Shown here: positions 17,401 through 26,936 of the stretch, piece after piece
Layout of the letters: each line of letters begins with the position of its first letter
Position numbering within the stretch: the stretch's first letter is position 1
NCBI GenBank assembly: GCA_017416855.1
Contig: JAFQAZ010000010.1
Span: 1 to 64,000, forward strand
Direction of reading: 5' to 3'
Origin: Clostridia bacterium
Lineage (GTDB): Bacteria; Bacillota; Clostridia; UBA1381; UBA9506
Length of the DNA: 64,000 nucleotides
The notes under the pieces: generated by a model
What the model saw: only the letters and a program-made list of their open reading frames with translations
Database searches by the model: none
Told to the model about the DNA's origin: nothing
Program-made: the position numbers and the translations under genes

Positions 17401-20400
17401 CGAATCTGACAATTGGCTCTACTTTAGTAGGAAATATGCCCTCGAATCCTGAACGACATCAGGATTGGTGGGGTTATACATTTGGCGGATGGTATGACGG
17501 TACGACTCAGGTAACCGAAGCAACCACAGTCACAACCGGTATGACGGTAACGGCAGTTATGAATCCCGTTGCCTATACAGTTGTTTTGGTGAGTGAAGGC
17601 ACTGAGGTTAACAGACACGACTATAACCGAGATGTTGCAACGCCTGTTCTCTCCAATCCGACAGATCGCACATACTTTATCTTCATGGGCTGGTTTACAG
17701 AAGAAAACGGACAGGGAACTAAGGTTACAGATTTAACCCTGACTAACACAACAGGTACTAACCGCACTTTATATGCTCATTGGGAACGGAAAACAACAAA
17801 TGTTTCCTTTAAGGTGGATGGTGCAACATATCACGTTGCCCAGAATGCCGGCTTAGGCACAAAGCTTGTAGATGTTCTGCCTGCTGATCCGACCAAAACG
17901 GGTTATGTTTTCCAGAACTGGCAGGTAAACGGCACAGCGATTACAGCTGATACAATTATTGAAGAGGGTATGGTTGTAACCGCAGAATTTGCTGCTAAAG
18001 GATATACTGTTGAGTATTATCATGAAAACGGCACTAAATTCTATGGTAGCGATACCTACACCATTGAAAATGCAGCTACAACCGACCTGATGACCGTGAA
18101 TGAAACCGGTTATACCTTCAAAGGCTGGTATAATGCACCGACAGGCGGTGTGCAGGTGGTTGAATTAGAGGTTACGTCTACAACGCCTGACCCCTTAAAA
18201 CTGTATGCCCGTTATGAAATGAACCATTACCTTCTGAACTTAGAAAGTACAGGTACTATTGCAACGGCTGATGAGTTTATTTACAACATCGACAATGCTG
18301 GTCATATTATATTAGAAGATTCTTACCGCTTAGGTTATAACTTTAACGGTTGGTATACGGATGAAATGGGCGGTCATCGGGTGACAGACATTGAAGTTAA
18401 GGATGATACGCCGGAAGAACGCACTCTGTATGCACAATTCGGAATCAGAACCTATAAGGCTATCTTTGATGGTCATGGGGATTATGTAGAAGAAATCCAC
18501 TATGATGTAGAAGATGACCCGATTCTGATTGATCCTCCGACCCGTGACGATGGGGACGGTGTTGAATGGGAATTCCTTGGCTGGTATACTTCGCCGCAGC
18601 CAGGCACGATGATGCTGATGGCAGGTGAGCCTGTGCTTGTTGATACATTGGAAGTTACTGCAGAAACAGAAGATGTATTGGTATTGTATCTGTATGCTTG
18701 GTGGCGTCAGGTGCCGCCGGAAGAAGTTCAGATTACCTTTATGGGCGACGGTATAGCAACCAGACATATGTATATCGTGAAAGGTACAGCTTTAGGAGAA
18801 AAATTCTATACACCACAGCGTCCGGGTTATGCCTTTGGCGGCTGGTTTAAGGATGCTGTACAATACGACTCTAATACTATTATTAATGAAGACATTACAT
18901 TAACAGCTAAATTAACAGCAAAAAATTATACGGTTACAGCAAAGAGCGAGAGTGCGGCAGATACGGTTTATACCTATACAGCAGAAAATGTACCCACTCT
19001 TGAAGACCCGACAGAACGTGACGGATTTATCTTTATGGGTTGGTTTACTCAGCCTAATGGTAAGGGATCGAGAGTATATAATTTAAATCCCGGACTCAAT
19101 ACACCGACGAATCGCATTTTATATGCCCGTTGGAAAGAGGATGTCCCCAACACCTTTACTGTTATCTTTAAAGCAAATGATGCGACCTTCCATACTCTTT
19201 ATAATCTGGCTGACGGTTCAACACTTGCTGGCTTAATGCCTACTCGTGAACCGGTTTGCGATGATTGGGGTTACACCTTTAAAGGATGGTATATTGGTAC
19301 AACAGAGGTGACAGAAGCAACAGAGGTTACACAAGACCTGGTGGTTGAGGCAACCTTTGAACCCACACTTTATACCGTTATTTTAATGAATAATGGAACC
19401 GTGGAGGAGACTATTCGTTACACTAAAGAGACGACTCCCGTTCCGGCACTTGAAGATCCGGACAATCGTGCAAACTGGAGCTTTATGGGCTGGTTTACAG
19501 GCAAAAACGGTACTGGTATTAAGGTAACGGATTTAACTCTGACGGAAACAACAAAGACGGAACGGACCTTATATGCTCATTGGGAACAGACTGAAGTGAC
19601 GATTCGTTACATCAGAGGATATAATCCAGGTGCAACAAGAGCATTTGCCGAGGATATCATTAATGGCGGTATGTCCTTGCTGGATGCAGGTAAAGCATTG
19701 CCTACCCTACCTGCCAATATGGTGCATAAAGGATACCGAAAAGATGAATCGGTTGCAAGCTTATATGCCGGTGCAAATGAATTTATTCATACGGTAAGCC
19801 CTGAGTTCTTCTATGTAAACGATGCCAATGAACTGGTGCTGTTTGACGAGAACGTGGTTTTAGTAAAAGATACAGAGGTATTTATTCTGTATAAGAATTT
19901 CGCCTTCAATATTTGGCTCCAGGGCGAAGAATTGCTGCAGGTATCAGCAGACTATGAACCGGAAGAAACCAGAACGGTTGACACTGTAAAAGACCTGATG
20001 TCCAGTGCCAGAAGTCAGCTGAAACTGGCGATTGATACCGGCTTGATTCCTAAATATGATGAAGTGAAGCAGGCTGCAATGAACAAGCTGGCTTCCACCG
20101 ATGTTGTGGATACAAACGGCAATATTAAGATTATTGATGTGCCTATTCCGCTGTCAACCTTAATCAGCGAAGCCACTGTGAACGGTATGGTGAAGACCTA
20201 TATCCGTGACGTGATGAACGATTCTGCACAGCTTGACTCCATTTTAAGCATGGTGGATATTAATCAGCTGGTGAATGAGATTGGTACCGATGAACTGATT
20301 GGTATGCTGACAGATGCCCAGTTGGTGTCCATTATTAAGGATCCCAACAATCGTAGCCTGATTACAGAATTCATTTTGGATGATTTGACAAGCGCAAATC

Positions 20401-23400
20401 CCACAATGGAAGATGTTGTGATTGACTACATTAAAAACAATGGTACTCTGCAGAACAATATGATGGACGAAATTATAGCAGAACTGAAGGTTGCTGATGC
20501 AACTTCTGCTATGAAGACCAAGGTTTTAGATTATATTAAAACTCAGCTTGCTGCTGACAACAGCGAACTGCAGATAATGTTCGTCAACATGATTATGGAT
20601 TCCTTAAAGAGTGATGATGATGCTTACGGCATTAAAGAGGAATTCAGGACCGGTGAATTTAAGGATGAACTGGTTAATATGATTATCAACTCGCTGAAAA
20701 ACGGGACCAATGTATTTGGTATTTTAACCAGTGATGAGTTGAAAAACGAAGTTATTTCCATGCTGATTAGTCAGCTGAAAGCCGGTACGGCAGATAGTGC
20801 TGTTTTAAGCTACATTACCACCGAACTGAAGACAGAGGGCAGCCCCCTGCAGACAATCTTCATTTCCGAATTGAAGACGATGCTGGCTAACGGCGACGAG
20901 GATCTGCTTAATGAAGTTGTGGCTTATTATAAGAGTAAGTTATCCACTGATCCCGCTTTCCGGGCATCTATGGTAGCAAGAATTAAAACAGAGCTTTCTA
21001 CCAAAGCAGAGGTGAGAAAAGAATTACTGAATCACCCTGAATATATGGAAATTCTGGTAACAGATGCAAACTTTAAAGCAGAAATGATTGAGCATCTGAT
21101 TTCCAGAGAAATGCTGGATGTTATTTTGTCTGACAGCACGATTAAACTGCATGTTGTCGAAACCTTGTTGCAGAATGAGGACTTTGTAGATATCTTGCTC
21201 AGCCGTGATGAATTCTCTTATCACATCATTGCTTCCATTAAAGTGGGCGGAGATTTGAATGCAACTGTTACAACAATGTTAGGCGATTCAAATTCTCAGT
21301 TCCGCAAGGATGTTTTAGCAGAGCTGAAAAGAAATAACGACTTCAAAGCATTGCTTGCTGATGGTGGCGCGCTTCGCCAGCAGGTGCTGGATGGTATTGC
21401 ATTAGATGACTATGCAGACGAAGATGACTTGCTGGCTTATGTCTTTAACCAGCCTGGCGCACCGGATTATTCCAACATTATGTCCCAGACTGAAATTGAC
21501 AGCGCTATTGAACAAATTGTCATAGACATGAATGACCCAGCGCTGACTTTGGCCTGGAATACGAATAAACAAGATGCCAAGAATTTGTTATTCAGTGAGC
21601 CGGCTGCGCAAACAGAGGCCTTATCACAAATTCAAACAAAGTTTGAAACCTATAAGGTTACATTGGTTGATAAACTGGCAAACGGAGAAGCGGTAGGCGA
21701 TGCAACGGTTGAAACAATCATTAACAACAAGTTACTCGGCTATATGGATGACTTCCTAGCAGATGTTTCCTTAGGCTCTGCGGATGCGGATACAGCAGTA
21801 GAAAATGTTTTGGTAGCGTATATCCGCAACTTATTAACCGATCCGAATAGCATTACGGATCAGGACTTAAAAGATATGGTGATAGAAGCAGAAGAGTCCT
21901 TCCTGAATAAGGCTAAAAGCATGACCAATATCGTAACGGAAATCGAGGACTTTGCAGAAAACCACAAGCCAGAAATGCGCACCGTTATTGATGCAAACTT
22001 TGATGAGTTGGTTACGTATATCGAAGATCATGTTCTTGATCCGGGCTCGACCGGCGCAACACTTTATGCTCACTTAGATGAGTTAGTTCGTGTGAAAGCT
22101 GCAAGCATTAGCGACAGCACCATCGACAGCGTTTTAAGTCAGGCAACGGATGATATGATTAAGAGCCTGATTAAGCGTTATGTTGATGAACTGCTGGTTA
22201 ACGATGACGGAACCATTGACGCTGCTATTAAGTCTGTCATTGGAGGCTTAGGTTCAACGGAAGTTGGCGCTAAACTGAAAACGTTCTTAAATAAAACCGG
22301 TGCAGATGCACCCGGTGGAACGGTTGAAAAAGTAACGACTATCGTTACAACATATGTAGGCGGTTTATCCACAGACGATATTGCTAAATTCGTACAAGAA
22401 AATGAAGCAACCGTCAGAAGCATTATCAATGGTAAAGTAGGAACCTTTACCAATGCTGAAATCGGTCAGTTTGTTCGTAGTAACGAAACCGAGGTAAAAG
22501 GCATTGTACTGACCAAGGCTAAGAGCCTTAGCAATGCTGAAATTGCTACTTATATGGCGAAGTTCTTAACAACGCCCGCAAATGAAACAACTGTCAGAGA
22601 AAAGCTGGCATCCTTCCTGCAGGATCCGAGCAATGACGATGATATTGTTGGCTTCATTAAAGAGTTCATTGCCGATGAGAACAATCAGACAACGGTTGAG
22701 CAGTATATCACAAGCTTTATCGAAAATGGCTTGGATGTTTCCTTTGTAACAGCTCACCGTGATATGATTATGGGTGCTTTGGACAGTGTAGATGTTTCCG
22801 GCTTCATTACAGATGATTTGGTTAAGGATTACATCGGAAACCTGACGGATAAAACAGCGTTTGCTGATAAGATTTATGATACGTTGATTGGCCTTTCATA
22901 TTACCAGAGCTTCTTAAATAGTATTCTGAATGAAGAAACCTTTGTGATTAATGAACAGAACCTGCCCTTCGTTCAGGGTGTGAATGAAGCGATTGGCGGT
23001 CTTGAGTATGACAATGTAATCAAGCAGGCCAATATGGGTCGGGTTACGCAGCTGATTGAAAAAGTTGAGCAGGTTATGGGTAAAGACTTCATTAAGAAGT
23101 ACTTTGACCAGGCTAAGACTGATTATCATAATGGTTTGAGTGCAGAGATTGAGAAAGTGAAGAATGGTGTGGTAACTGAAACCACATATACCACCAGTCT
23201 GCACATCGAAGTGAATATCATTAAAGAAATCTTAAGACCTTTATATGATAAGGGTCAGAGCATTCTTGTTGACAAACTGTCCGGCATCAGTAAATTTAAG
23301 TATAATGAAAATGAATACTTTAAGTATCTGGTAGAAGGTCAGGATGTCATTGAACAGCTGCTTTCCGGCAGTGATGCAGATGCAACAGAGGAGCTGACAG

Positions 23401-24182
23401 GATATAAGTTTAAAGATGAGATGGATTATTACACATTCCTGTTTAATACCTTAATTATTGCAGACGATGCTATCTGCTGGTATGGTGATGAAGAAAACAT
23501 TCCCGAAGGTGTTCTGGATGCAACCATTGAAGCTGTTATCGGCAAAGCACTGTATGCTCATGAAAAACTGAACGAAATTTTGGAAGTCTATGCAGAAGAC
23601 GGTACACTGCCGCCTCAGATTGAAAAGATTTTGAACAGTGTATCTCAGATTGACAGCTTGATGACTCGTTTTGAATCTCAGATTGACAGTATGCTGAATA
23701 AGTATCTTGGCAGCAACTTAAATCAGAAATTTGAATCCGACTTAATTACGGAGAATGAGAAATTCCAGACAGCTGTTGATATTATGTTTGGTACAGATGA
23801 TCCTGTATTTACCATCGATTCCATCTATGATGTTTTCTATCGCTATGATGAGAAAATGTATGCAAAATTGGATAGCCTAATTGAAAGCGGTAAGCTGGAA
23901 AAGGCGATTCAGAAATTTGAAGAAACTGACTTCGGTAAGGTCTTCAGCAAACATGATAAGTTGGCCAGTGTGGCAGACAGAATTTTGCCGAAGCTGGAAG
24001 AAATTGATGCAACCGGTAAAGTAACGTCAGCCTTCGACAGTATCTACGATGTTCTGTATGTTGTTGCTAAACGCGGCAGAGATGCTTTCAGAGTGGATCA
24101 GGATCAAGTTCAGGTCGAGGATGCGTATGAATTTACTGTAGCCGGTGTGAAGATCAAACTGACCAGACAGTTCACAGATTAA
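14415..24182 (+). CDS. Giant SLH-anchored surface protein with 18 B-repeats and a long helical region
   Basis: A 3,255-residue secreted protein. Signal peptide 1-27 (ends AHA-AS); three SLH domains (about 29-205) that would bind pyruvylated wall polymer; a beta-rich segment (about 215-295); Gly-rich stretch (about 312-330); Thr/Pro/Ala linker (about 337-389); then 18 repeats of about 74 residues (about 390-1725) with the core GYxFxGW...LYAHW typical of InlB B-repeats (Flg_new family). The remaining 1,500 residues form a short mixed segment followed by irregular amphipathic helices with no domain I recognise. There is no LPXTG motif and only a handful of cysteines. The frame is intact from end to end, arguing for selection. 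Adhesin, S-layer or stalk roles are inference. Confidence 0.88.
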   Translation: MFGKLKRLITVFIIVCMLGGMLPVAHAASIDDFVDFPTGWSREAMIAAVNNGLLSGVTPTEIRPRANLTRAEAATIIVRAFGATTKADISAFTDLNPAAWYYDNFAKAVKMGAINGKSATSMAPDAPITREEIFTILARVLVLSSSDTSALKKFNDVWDVSDWSAWHLSILCAKGYINGDEKGNLNPRANITREEFAQFMHNMIRRYITSPGTYKDSMEGIVVLRTGNVTLESATVNGDLVAGDGVATNNVILTNTNIKGRLLTRGGTFTLKGTTVSENVVVNNVNGTTHFNNYRTEEVFSDIAENTKATFIGEGGGGIGVIGGGTGGGGFYPPVVIPTPSPSPTATATPTAAPTAAPTATPTATPTATPTATPTAAPTATPTPGPTTTTVTFTVNGTTVHTVQAEVGGTLAGKMPASAPTPDWGYTFGGWYMGATEVTEATTVVANMTIAAKMNPVTYTVTLTNEGSVFRTITYNRTEPVPELPDPPAQSGKTFRGWVTDLNNPTTTQITTLVLNSGTQTTRTLYAYWTINPPNTYTVVFKANGSTFTTASVDKNTQTTFGSIIPSATPDYNGWGYEFDCWSIDGVNPIDQTAYVTGDKEITALFKPVNYTVTLKNEGAADVVINYDRTMPTPDLDFYEPTRTNWVFKGWFTEVNGQGTEVTDLTLTETTAVTRTLYAHWVRETTTVTFFKANGAIYETVTDAGLGTKLVDILPAMDPADWGYTFDSWQVNGQDVTADTEVVANMAVTAKMNPVTYTVTLDSAGGSAFAPVEYTRETQPVPTLPIPTRANWEFMGWFTEANGQGTKITDLALTETTAVTRTLYAYWVRETTSIIFMVDGVPHGTPVIAGVGTKLVDNLSSVTDPVKWGYTFAGWQVNGQDVTADTEVVANMTVTAKMNPVTYTVNLDSAGGSAFAPIEYTRETQPVPTLPTPTRDDYVFMGWFTGQNGTGDQVTSLTLTETTEVTRTLYAHWEEEIPGTVTVTFMVKGSVYHTVANLTIGSTLVGNMPSNPERHQDWWGYTFGGWYDGTTQVTEATTVTTGMTVTAVMNPVAYTVVLVSEGTEVNRHDYNRDVATPVLSNPTDRTYFIFMGWFTEENGQGTKVTDLTLTNTTGTNRTLYAHWERKTTNVSFKVDGATYHVAQNAGLGTKLVDVLPADPTKTGYVFQNWQVNGTAITADTIIEEGMVVTAEFAAKGYTVEYYHENGTKFYGSDTYTIENAATTDLMTVNETGYTFKGWYNAPTGGVQVVELEVTSTTPDPLKLYARYEMNHYLLNLESTGTIATADEFIYNIDNAGHIILEDSYRLGYNFNGWYTDEMGGHRVTDIEVKDDTPEERTLYAQFGIRTYKAIFDGHGDYVEEIHYDVEDDPILIDPPTRDDGDGVEWEFLGWYTSPQPGTMMLMAGEPVLVDTLEVTAETEDVLVLYLYAWWRQVPPEEVQITFMGDGIATRHMYIVKGTALGEKFYTPQRPGYAFGGWFKDAVQYDSNTIINEDITLTAKLTAKNYTVTAKSESAADTVYTYTAENVPTLEDPTERDGFIFMGWFTQPNGKGSRVYNLNPGLNTPTNRILYARWKEDVPNTFTVIFKANDATFHTLYNLADGSTLAGLMPTREPVCDDWGYTFKGWYIGTTEVTEATEVTQDLVVEATFEPTLYTVILMNNGTVEETIRYTKETTPVPALEDPDNRANWSFMGWFTGKNGTGIKVTDLTLTETTKTERTLYAHWEQTEVTIRYIRGYNPGATRAFAEDIINGGMSLLDAGKALPTLPANMVHKGYRKDESVASLYAGANEFIHTVSPEFFYVNDANELVLFDENVVLVKDTEVFILYKNFAFNIWLQGEELLQVSADYEPEETRTVDTVKDLMSSARSQLKLAIDTGLIPKYDEVKQAAMNKLASTDVVDTNGNIKIIDVPIPLSTLISEATVNGMVKTYIRDVMNDSAQLDSILSMVDINQLVNEIGTDELIGMLTDAQLVSIIKDPNNRSLITEFILDDLTSANPTMEDVVIDYIKNNGTLQNNMMDEIIAELKVADATSAMKTKVLDYIKTQLAADNSELQIMFVNMIMDSLKSDDDAYGIKEEFRTGEFKDELVNMIINSLKNGTNVFGILTSDELKNEVISMLISQLKAGTADSAVLSYITTELKTEGSPLQTIFISELKTMLANGDEDLLNEVVAYYKSKLSTDPAFRASMVARIKTELSTKAEVRKELLNHPEYMEILVTDANFKAEMIEHLISREMLDVILSDSTIKLHVVETLLQNEDFVDILLSRDEFSYHIIASIKVGGDLNATVTTMLGDSNSQFRKDVLAELKRNNDFKALLADGGALRQQVLDGIALDDYADEDDLLAYVFNQPGAPDYSNIMSQTEIDSAIEQIVIDMNDPALTLAWNTNKQDAKNLLFSEPAAQTEALSQIQTKFETYKVTLVDKLANGEAVGDATVETIINNKLLGYMDDFLADVSLGSADADTAVENVLVAYIRNLLTDPNSITDQDLKDMVIEAEESFLNKAKSMTNIVTEIEDFAENHKPEMRTVIDANFDELVTYIEDHVLDPGSTGATLYAHLDELVRVKAASISDSTIDSVLSQATDDMIKSLIKRYVDELLVNDDGTIDAAIKSVIGGLGSTEVGAKLKTFLNKTGADAPGGTVEKVTTIVTTYVGGLSTDDIAKFVQENEATVRSIINGKVGTFTNAEIGQFVRSNETEVKGIVLTKAKSLSNAEIATYMAKFLTTPANETTVREKLASFLQDPSNDDDIVGFIKEFIADENNQTTVEQYITSFIENGLDVSFVTAHRDMIMGALDSVDVSGFITDDLVKDYIGNLTDKTAFADKIYDTLIGLSYYQSFLNSILNEETFVINEQNLPFVQGVNEAIGGLEYDNVIKQANMGRVTQLIEKVEQVMGKDFIKKYFDQAKTDYHNGLSAEIEKVKNGVVTETTYTTSLHIEVNIIKEILRPLYDKGQSILVDKLSGISKFKYNENEYFKYLVEGQDVIEQLLSGSDADATEELTGYKFKDEMDYYTFLFNTLIIADDAICWYGDEENIPEGVLDATIEAVIGKALYAHEKLNEILEVYAEDGTLPPQIEKILNSVSQIDSLMTRFESQIDSMLNKYLGSNLNQKFESDLITENEKFQTAVDIMFGTDDPVFTIDSIYDVFYRYDEKMYAKLDSLIESGKLEKAIQKFEETDFGKVFSKHDKLASVADRILPKLEEIDATGKVTSAFDSIYDVLYVVAKRGRDAFRVDQDQVQVEDAYEFTVAGVKIKLTRQFTD
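15444..15570 (+). repeat. Thr/Pro/Ala-encoding short tandem repeat
   Basis: Imperfect 12-nt units (ACAGCNACNCCG-like) encode the TPTA linker between the SLH part and the B-repeats. Repeats of this kind can change length by slippage in multiples of 12 without breaking the frame. Confidence 0.8.
16600..17215 (+). repeat. Recent tandem duplication inside the B-repeat array
   Basis: The stretch from about 16600 to 16775 and the stretch from about 17040 to 17215 encode nearly the same residues (QVNGQDVTADTEVVANM then VTAKMNPVTYTV) and are highly alike as DNA, mostly differing at third positions. The period is close to 440 nt, that is one long pair of B-repeat units. Confidence 0.75.
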
Positions 24183-24193
24183 TATGTAATTCG

Positions 24194-24220
24194 AAATAGG
24201 TAGAGTTTTTCTACCTATTT
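24194..24220 (+). terminator. Intergenic hairpin, possible weak terminator
   Basis: A perfect 10-bp stem (194-203 with 211-220) has a 7-nt loop, but the T-tract after it is poor. It may reduce rather than stop read-through from the giant gene into the second SLH gene. Confidence 0.5.
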
Positions 24221-24248
24221 TGAATCTTTATAAACAAGGAGGAAAAAT

Positions 24249-25613
24249 ATGAAAAAGTTAATCTCTATCCTTTTGGTTGCCTTTATGTGTGCTTCCATGC
24301 TTTGCGTTGTAGCGGAGGAACCAAAGAAAACGTTTTCTGACGTAGATGCAAGCACGGCGATTGGTAAGGCGATTGAAGTGTTGGCTACTGCCGGCATCTT
24401 ATCTGGTGATGGTGACGGCAATTTCAGACCCAATGACGGCTTGTCCCGTGCTGAGCTTTGTAAAATTGTGAATATGATTTTTAAGTACACAGAAAAAGAT
24501 ACCACCGGCTTTAGCGATGTGCCTGCTGAAGCATGGTATTATGATCAGGTGCTGATTGCCAAAAAAGCCGGATATATTAAAGGCTATGAAGATGGTACCT
24601 TCCGTGCCAATAACAAAGTAACCAGGGAACAGGCCTGTGTGATTCTGGCCCGTGTAACCGGCATTAAAGACAATGGTGTGGCAGTTGAAATCAAAGATGA
24701 AGTAGCAGCATGGGCACTGCCTTCTGTTAAACTGGTTGTTGCTCATGAGCTGATGGCACTGGAAGAAGGAAACACCTTCCGTGCAACGCAGAACATCACC
24801 AGAGGTGAATTCAGCCAGACACATGCTGTCTTTGTAGGCGGCAGCGGAAACGGTAATGTTGTAATTGGCGACATTATTATTAACGGCGATGTCATCATTA
24901 ATAATGGCGGTGGTTCCACAGGTGGCTCTACCGGTGGCACTGTTGGCGGTGGCACTGTTGGTGGCGGCACTGTTGGTGGCGGTACTGTTGGTGGTGGCAC
25001 CACCGGCGGTACAACTGGTGGCGGCGTAGTGACTCCGTCTTCTACACCTGCACCGAGTGCAGAGCCGACGGCGGCACCCGGTGGAACAACCACACCGACA
25101 GCAACACCTGCACCGAGTGCTAGTCCCACAACAACACCCGGCGGAACTACTCCTGGCGGAACTACACCGGCGGCGACTCCGACTCCGGTTCCTACTGCTA
25201 AGCCGACGGCAACACCGAAGCCGACTCCGACTCCGACTCCGGAACCTACCCCTGAACCGGATTATGAAGTTGTGAACAAAGAGATGGTTGATAACTTAAC
25301 CGAACTCAAATTGGCATTGGAGAATAACTGGTGGGAGTTTGATGATCAACAGCTCGAAAATATTATTGAACCCATCTATAACTGTATTACGGATGCCGTT
25401 GTAAAGGCAGAGTCTAATGTTATTACGAATATATATATCAGAAAAACATATAAATCAACGATTGACGGTTTGAGTGCATATATTGATAAACCGGAATTTG
25501 ATAAGGCAGATTTTCAGGAAAGAATGGCCATCGTTGATGAAGAAGCGCCGGGCATACTGGTATGGTTGTTCCAGCAGTTTGGTATATGGGATAAAGTACA
25601 GGAAATGATGTAA
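24249..25613 (+). CDS. SLH-domain surface protein with Gly-rich and Thr/Pro linkers
   Basis: A 454-residue secreted protein. Signal peptide about 1-22 (LCVVAEE), three SLH domains (about 27-195), a short beta segment (VVIGDIIINGDVIINN), a Gly/Thr/Val array (about 222-260), a Thr/Pro/Ala linker (about 262-338) and a unique acidic, Trp-containing helical C-terminus of about 115 residues. Wall anchoring through SLH is well established; what the C-terminal domain does is not known. ATG 24249 follows AAGGAGG. It sits 66 nt after the giant SLH gene and shares its linker style, so the two may be exported and glycosylated together. Confidence 0.87.
   Translation: MKKLISILLVAFMCASMLCVVAEEPKKTFSDVDASTAIGKAIEVLATAGILSGDGDGNFRPNDGLSRAELCKIVNMIFKYTEKDTTGFSDVPAEAWYYDQVLIAKKAGYIKGYEDGTFRANNKVTREQACVILARVTGIKDNGVAVEIKDEVAAWALPSVKLVVAHELMALEEGNTFRATQNITRGEFSQTHAVFVGGSGNGNVVIGDIIINGDVIINNGGGSTGGSTGGTVGGGTVGGGTVGGGTVGGGTTGGTTGGGVVTPSSTPAPSAEPTAAPGGTTTPTATPAPSASPTTTPGGTTPGGTTPAATPTPVPTAKPTATPKPTPTPTPEPTPEPDYEVVNKEMVDNLTELKLALENNWWEFDDQQLENIIEPIYNCITDAVVKAESNVITNIYIRKTYKSTIDGLSAYIDKPEFDKADFQERMAIVDEEAPGILVWLFQQFGIWDKVQEMM
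24933..25007 (+). repeat. Five 15-nt tandem repeats encoding Gly-Gly-Thr-Val-Gly
   Basis: Five consecutive copies of a 15-nt unit (GGTGGCACTGTTGGC with a few substitutions) inside the SLH gene. Units are multiples of three, so gain or loss would keep the frame. Confidence 0.85.
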
Positions 25614-25741
25614 CCTTCCGCAAAGTATTTAACAAATTTAATACCGTAAAATTTAGCTATTTTTTCAGTAAAAAATGCGATTTTAGTCATCATTATGCAA
25701 TGTTACTAAATAATTTTTTAAAATTTTGGTTAAAAATAGTC

Positions 25742-25770
25742 TAACAATTTGCGTGATTTTGTGGTATCAT
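25742..25770 (+). promoter_or_regulatory. Extended -10 promoter for msmX
   Basis: TGGTATCAT (TATCAT at 25765-25770) with a weak TAACAA -35 (25742-25747) at 17-bp spacing, directly upstream of msmX. Confidence 0.5.
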
Positions 25771-25813
25771 AGTAATGAAAAATGGATATGTAATTCATGA
25801 GGAGGAAGAAAAA

Positions 25814-26923
25814 ATGGCAAGCTTGAATCTGAAAGGCATTTACAAACGTTATGCCGGTGGAGTAACCGCAGTAAGCGACTTCACATTAGATATTGAAGAT
25901 AAAGAGTTTATCGTTTTGGTTGGTCCTTCCGGTTGCGGTAAGTCTACTACTTTGAGAATGATTGCCGGCTTGGAAGAAATCAGCGATGGTGAACTGTATA
26001 TCGGCGACAAATTAGTAAACGATGTTGCTCCTAAGGACAGAGACATCGCAATGGTATTCCAGAACTATGCTCTGTATCCTCATATGACTGTATTTGACAA
26101 TATGGCATTTGGTCTGAAACTGAGAAAAATGCCTAAAGCTGAAATCAAAAAACGTGTTGATGAAGCTGCAAGAATTCTGGATATTCAGCATTTGCTGGAC
26201 AGAAAACCGAAGGCTCTTTCCGGTGGTCAGAGACAGCGTGTTGCGCTGGGTCGTGCTATTGTGCGTGAACCTAAAGTGTTCCTGATGGACGAACCTCTTT
26301 CTAACTTGGATGCTAAGCTGAGAGGTCAGATGAGAACCGAGATCAGCAAACTGCATCAGAGACTGGAAACAACCTTCATTTATGTAACTCATGACCAGAC
26401 AGAAGCAATGACCATGGGTACCAGAATCGTTGTTATGAAGGATGGTTTCATCCAGCAGATCGATTCTCCCCAGGTTCTGTATGAAAAGCCCGTTAACGTA
26501 TTCGTTGCTGGCTTCATTGGCAGCCCGCCGATGAACTTTATTGATGCAGTTTTGGAAAAGGCTGATGATGGTCTCCAGCTGAAAATTGGTAACACTATTA
26601 TCAAACTGCCTGAAGAAAAAGCTAAGGCTCTGGAAGGCTCTGATTATATCGGTAAAGAAGTATTAATGGGTATCCGTCCTGAAAATATTCATGACAGTGC
26701 TACTTCTAATGTAGCTGCAGCTTGTGAAGTGGATGCTCATGTTGATGTTACTGAAATGATGGGTGCAGAAACCTATTTATATGTAACAATTGAAGGCACT
26801 CCCTTCATTGCAAGAGTTAACCCCAGAACAACTGCTAAACCCGGTGATGACATTAAACTGGTTATCGATGGCAGCAGAATTCATCTGTTTGACAAAGAAA
26901 CCGAAATGGTTATTATCAACTAA
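25814..26923 (+). CDS. msmX: MsmX/UgpC-type ATPase for carbohydrate ABC importers
   Basis: Cytoplasmic ATP-binding subunit of CUT1-type sugar importers, 369 residues. Walker A GPSGCGKST (about 38-46), Q-loop NYALYPHMT, ABC signature LSGGQRQRV, Walker B VFLMDEPLSNLD and the H-loop THDQ are intact, followed by a C-terminal OB/TOBE domain typical of MalK/MsmX. ATG 25814 has GGAGGAAG upstream. It is monocistronic, with its own promoter and terminator and no permease beside it. In Bacillus a single MsmX energises several ATPase-less importers; here the importer at 59.6-63.2 kb lacks an ATPase and is a natural partner (inference). Confidence 0.93.
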   Translation: MASLNLKGIYKRYAGGVTAVSDFTLDIEDKEFIVLVGPSGCGKSTTLRMIAGLEEISDGELYIGDKLVNDVAPKDRDIAMVFQNYALYPHMTVFDNMAFGLKLRKMPKAEIKKRVDEAARILDIQHLLDRKPKALSGGQRQRVALGRAIVREPKVFLMDEPLSNLDAKLRGQMRTEISKLHQRLETTFIYVTHDQTEAMTMGTRIVVMKDGFIQQIDSPQVLYEKPVNVFVAGFIGSPPMNFIDAVLEKADDGLQLKIGNTIIKLPEEKAKALEGSDYIGKEVLMGIRPENIHDSATSNVAAACEVDAHVDVTEMMGAETYLYVTIEGTPFIARVNPRTTAKPGDDIKLVIDGSRIHLFDKETEMVIIN

Positions 26924-26936
26924 TGTCGATTTACTA

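Noticed and set aside
14415-24182. Sortase anchoring of the giant protein
   Set aside because: No LPXTG-type motif, hydrophobic tail or basic end at the C-terminus; anchoring is by SLH domains.
24933-25007. Regular repeats considered as a CRISPR array
   Set aside because: Units are 15 nt, contiguous and in frame with a Gly-rich protein segment; no spacers and no cas genes.
24743-25129. Minus-strand Pro/Gly-rich open frame
   Set aside because: Antisense of the repeat-rich linker of the SLH gene; its low complexity follows from the repeats.
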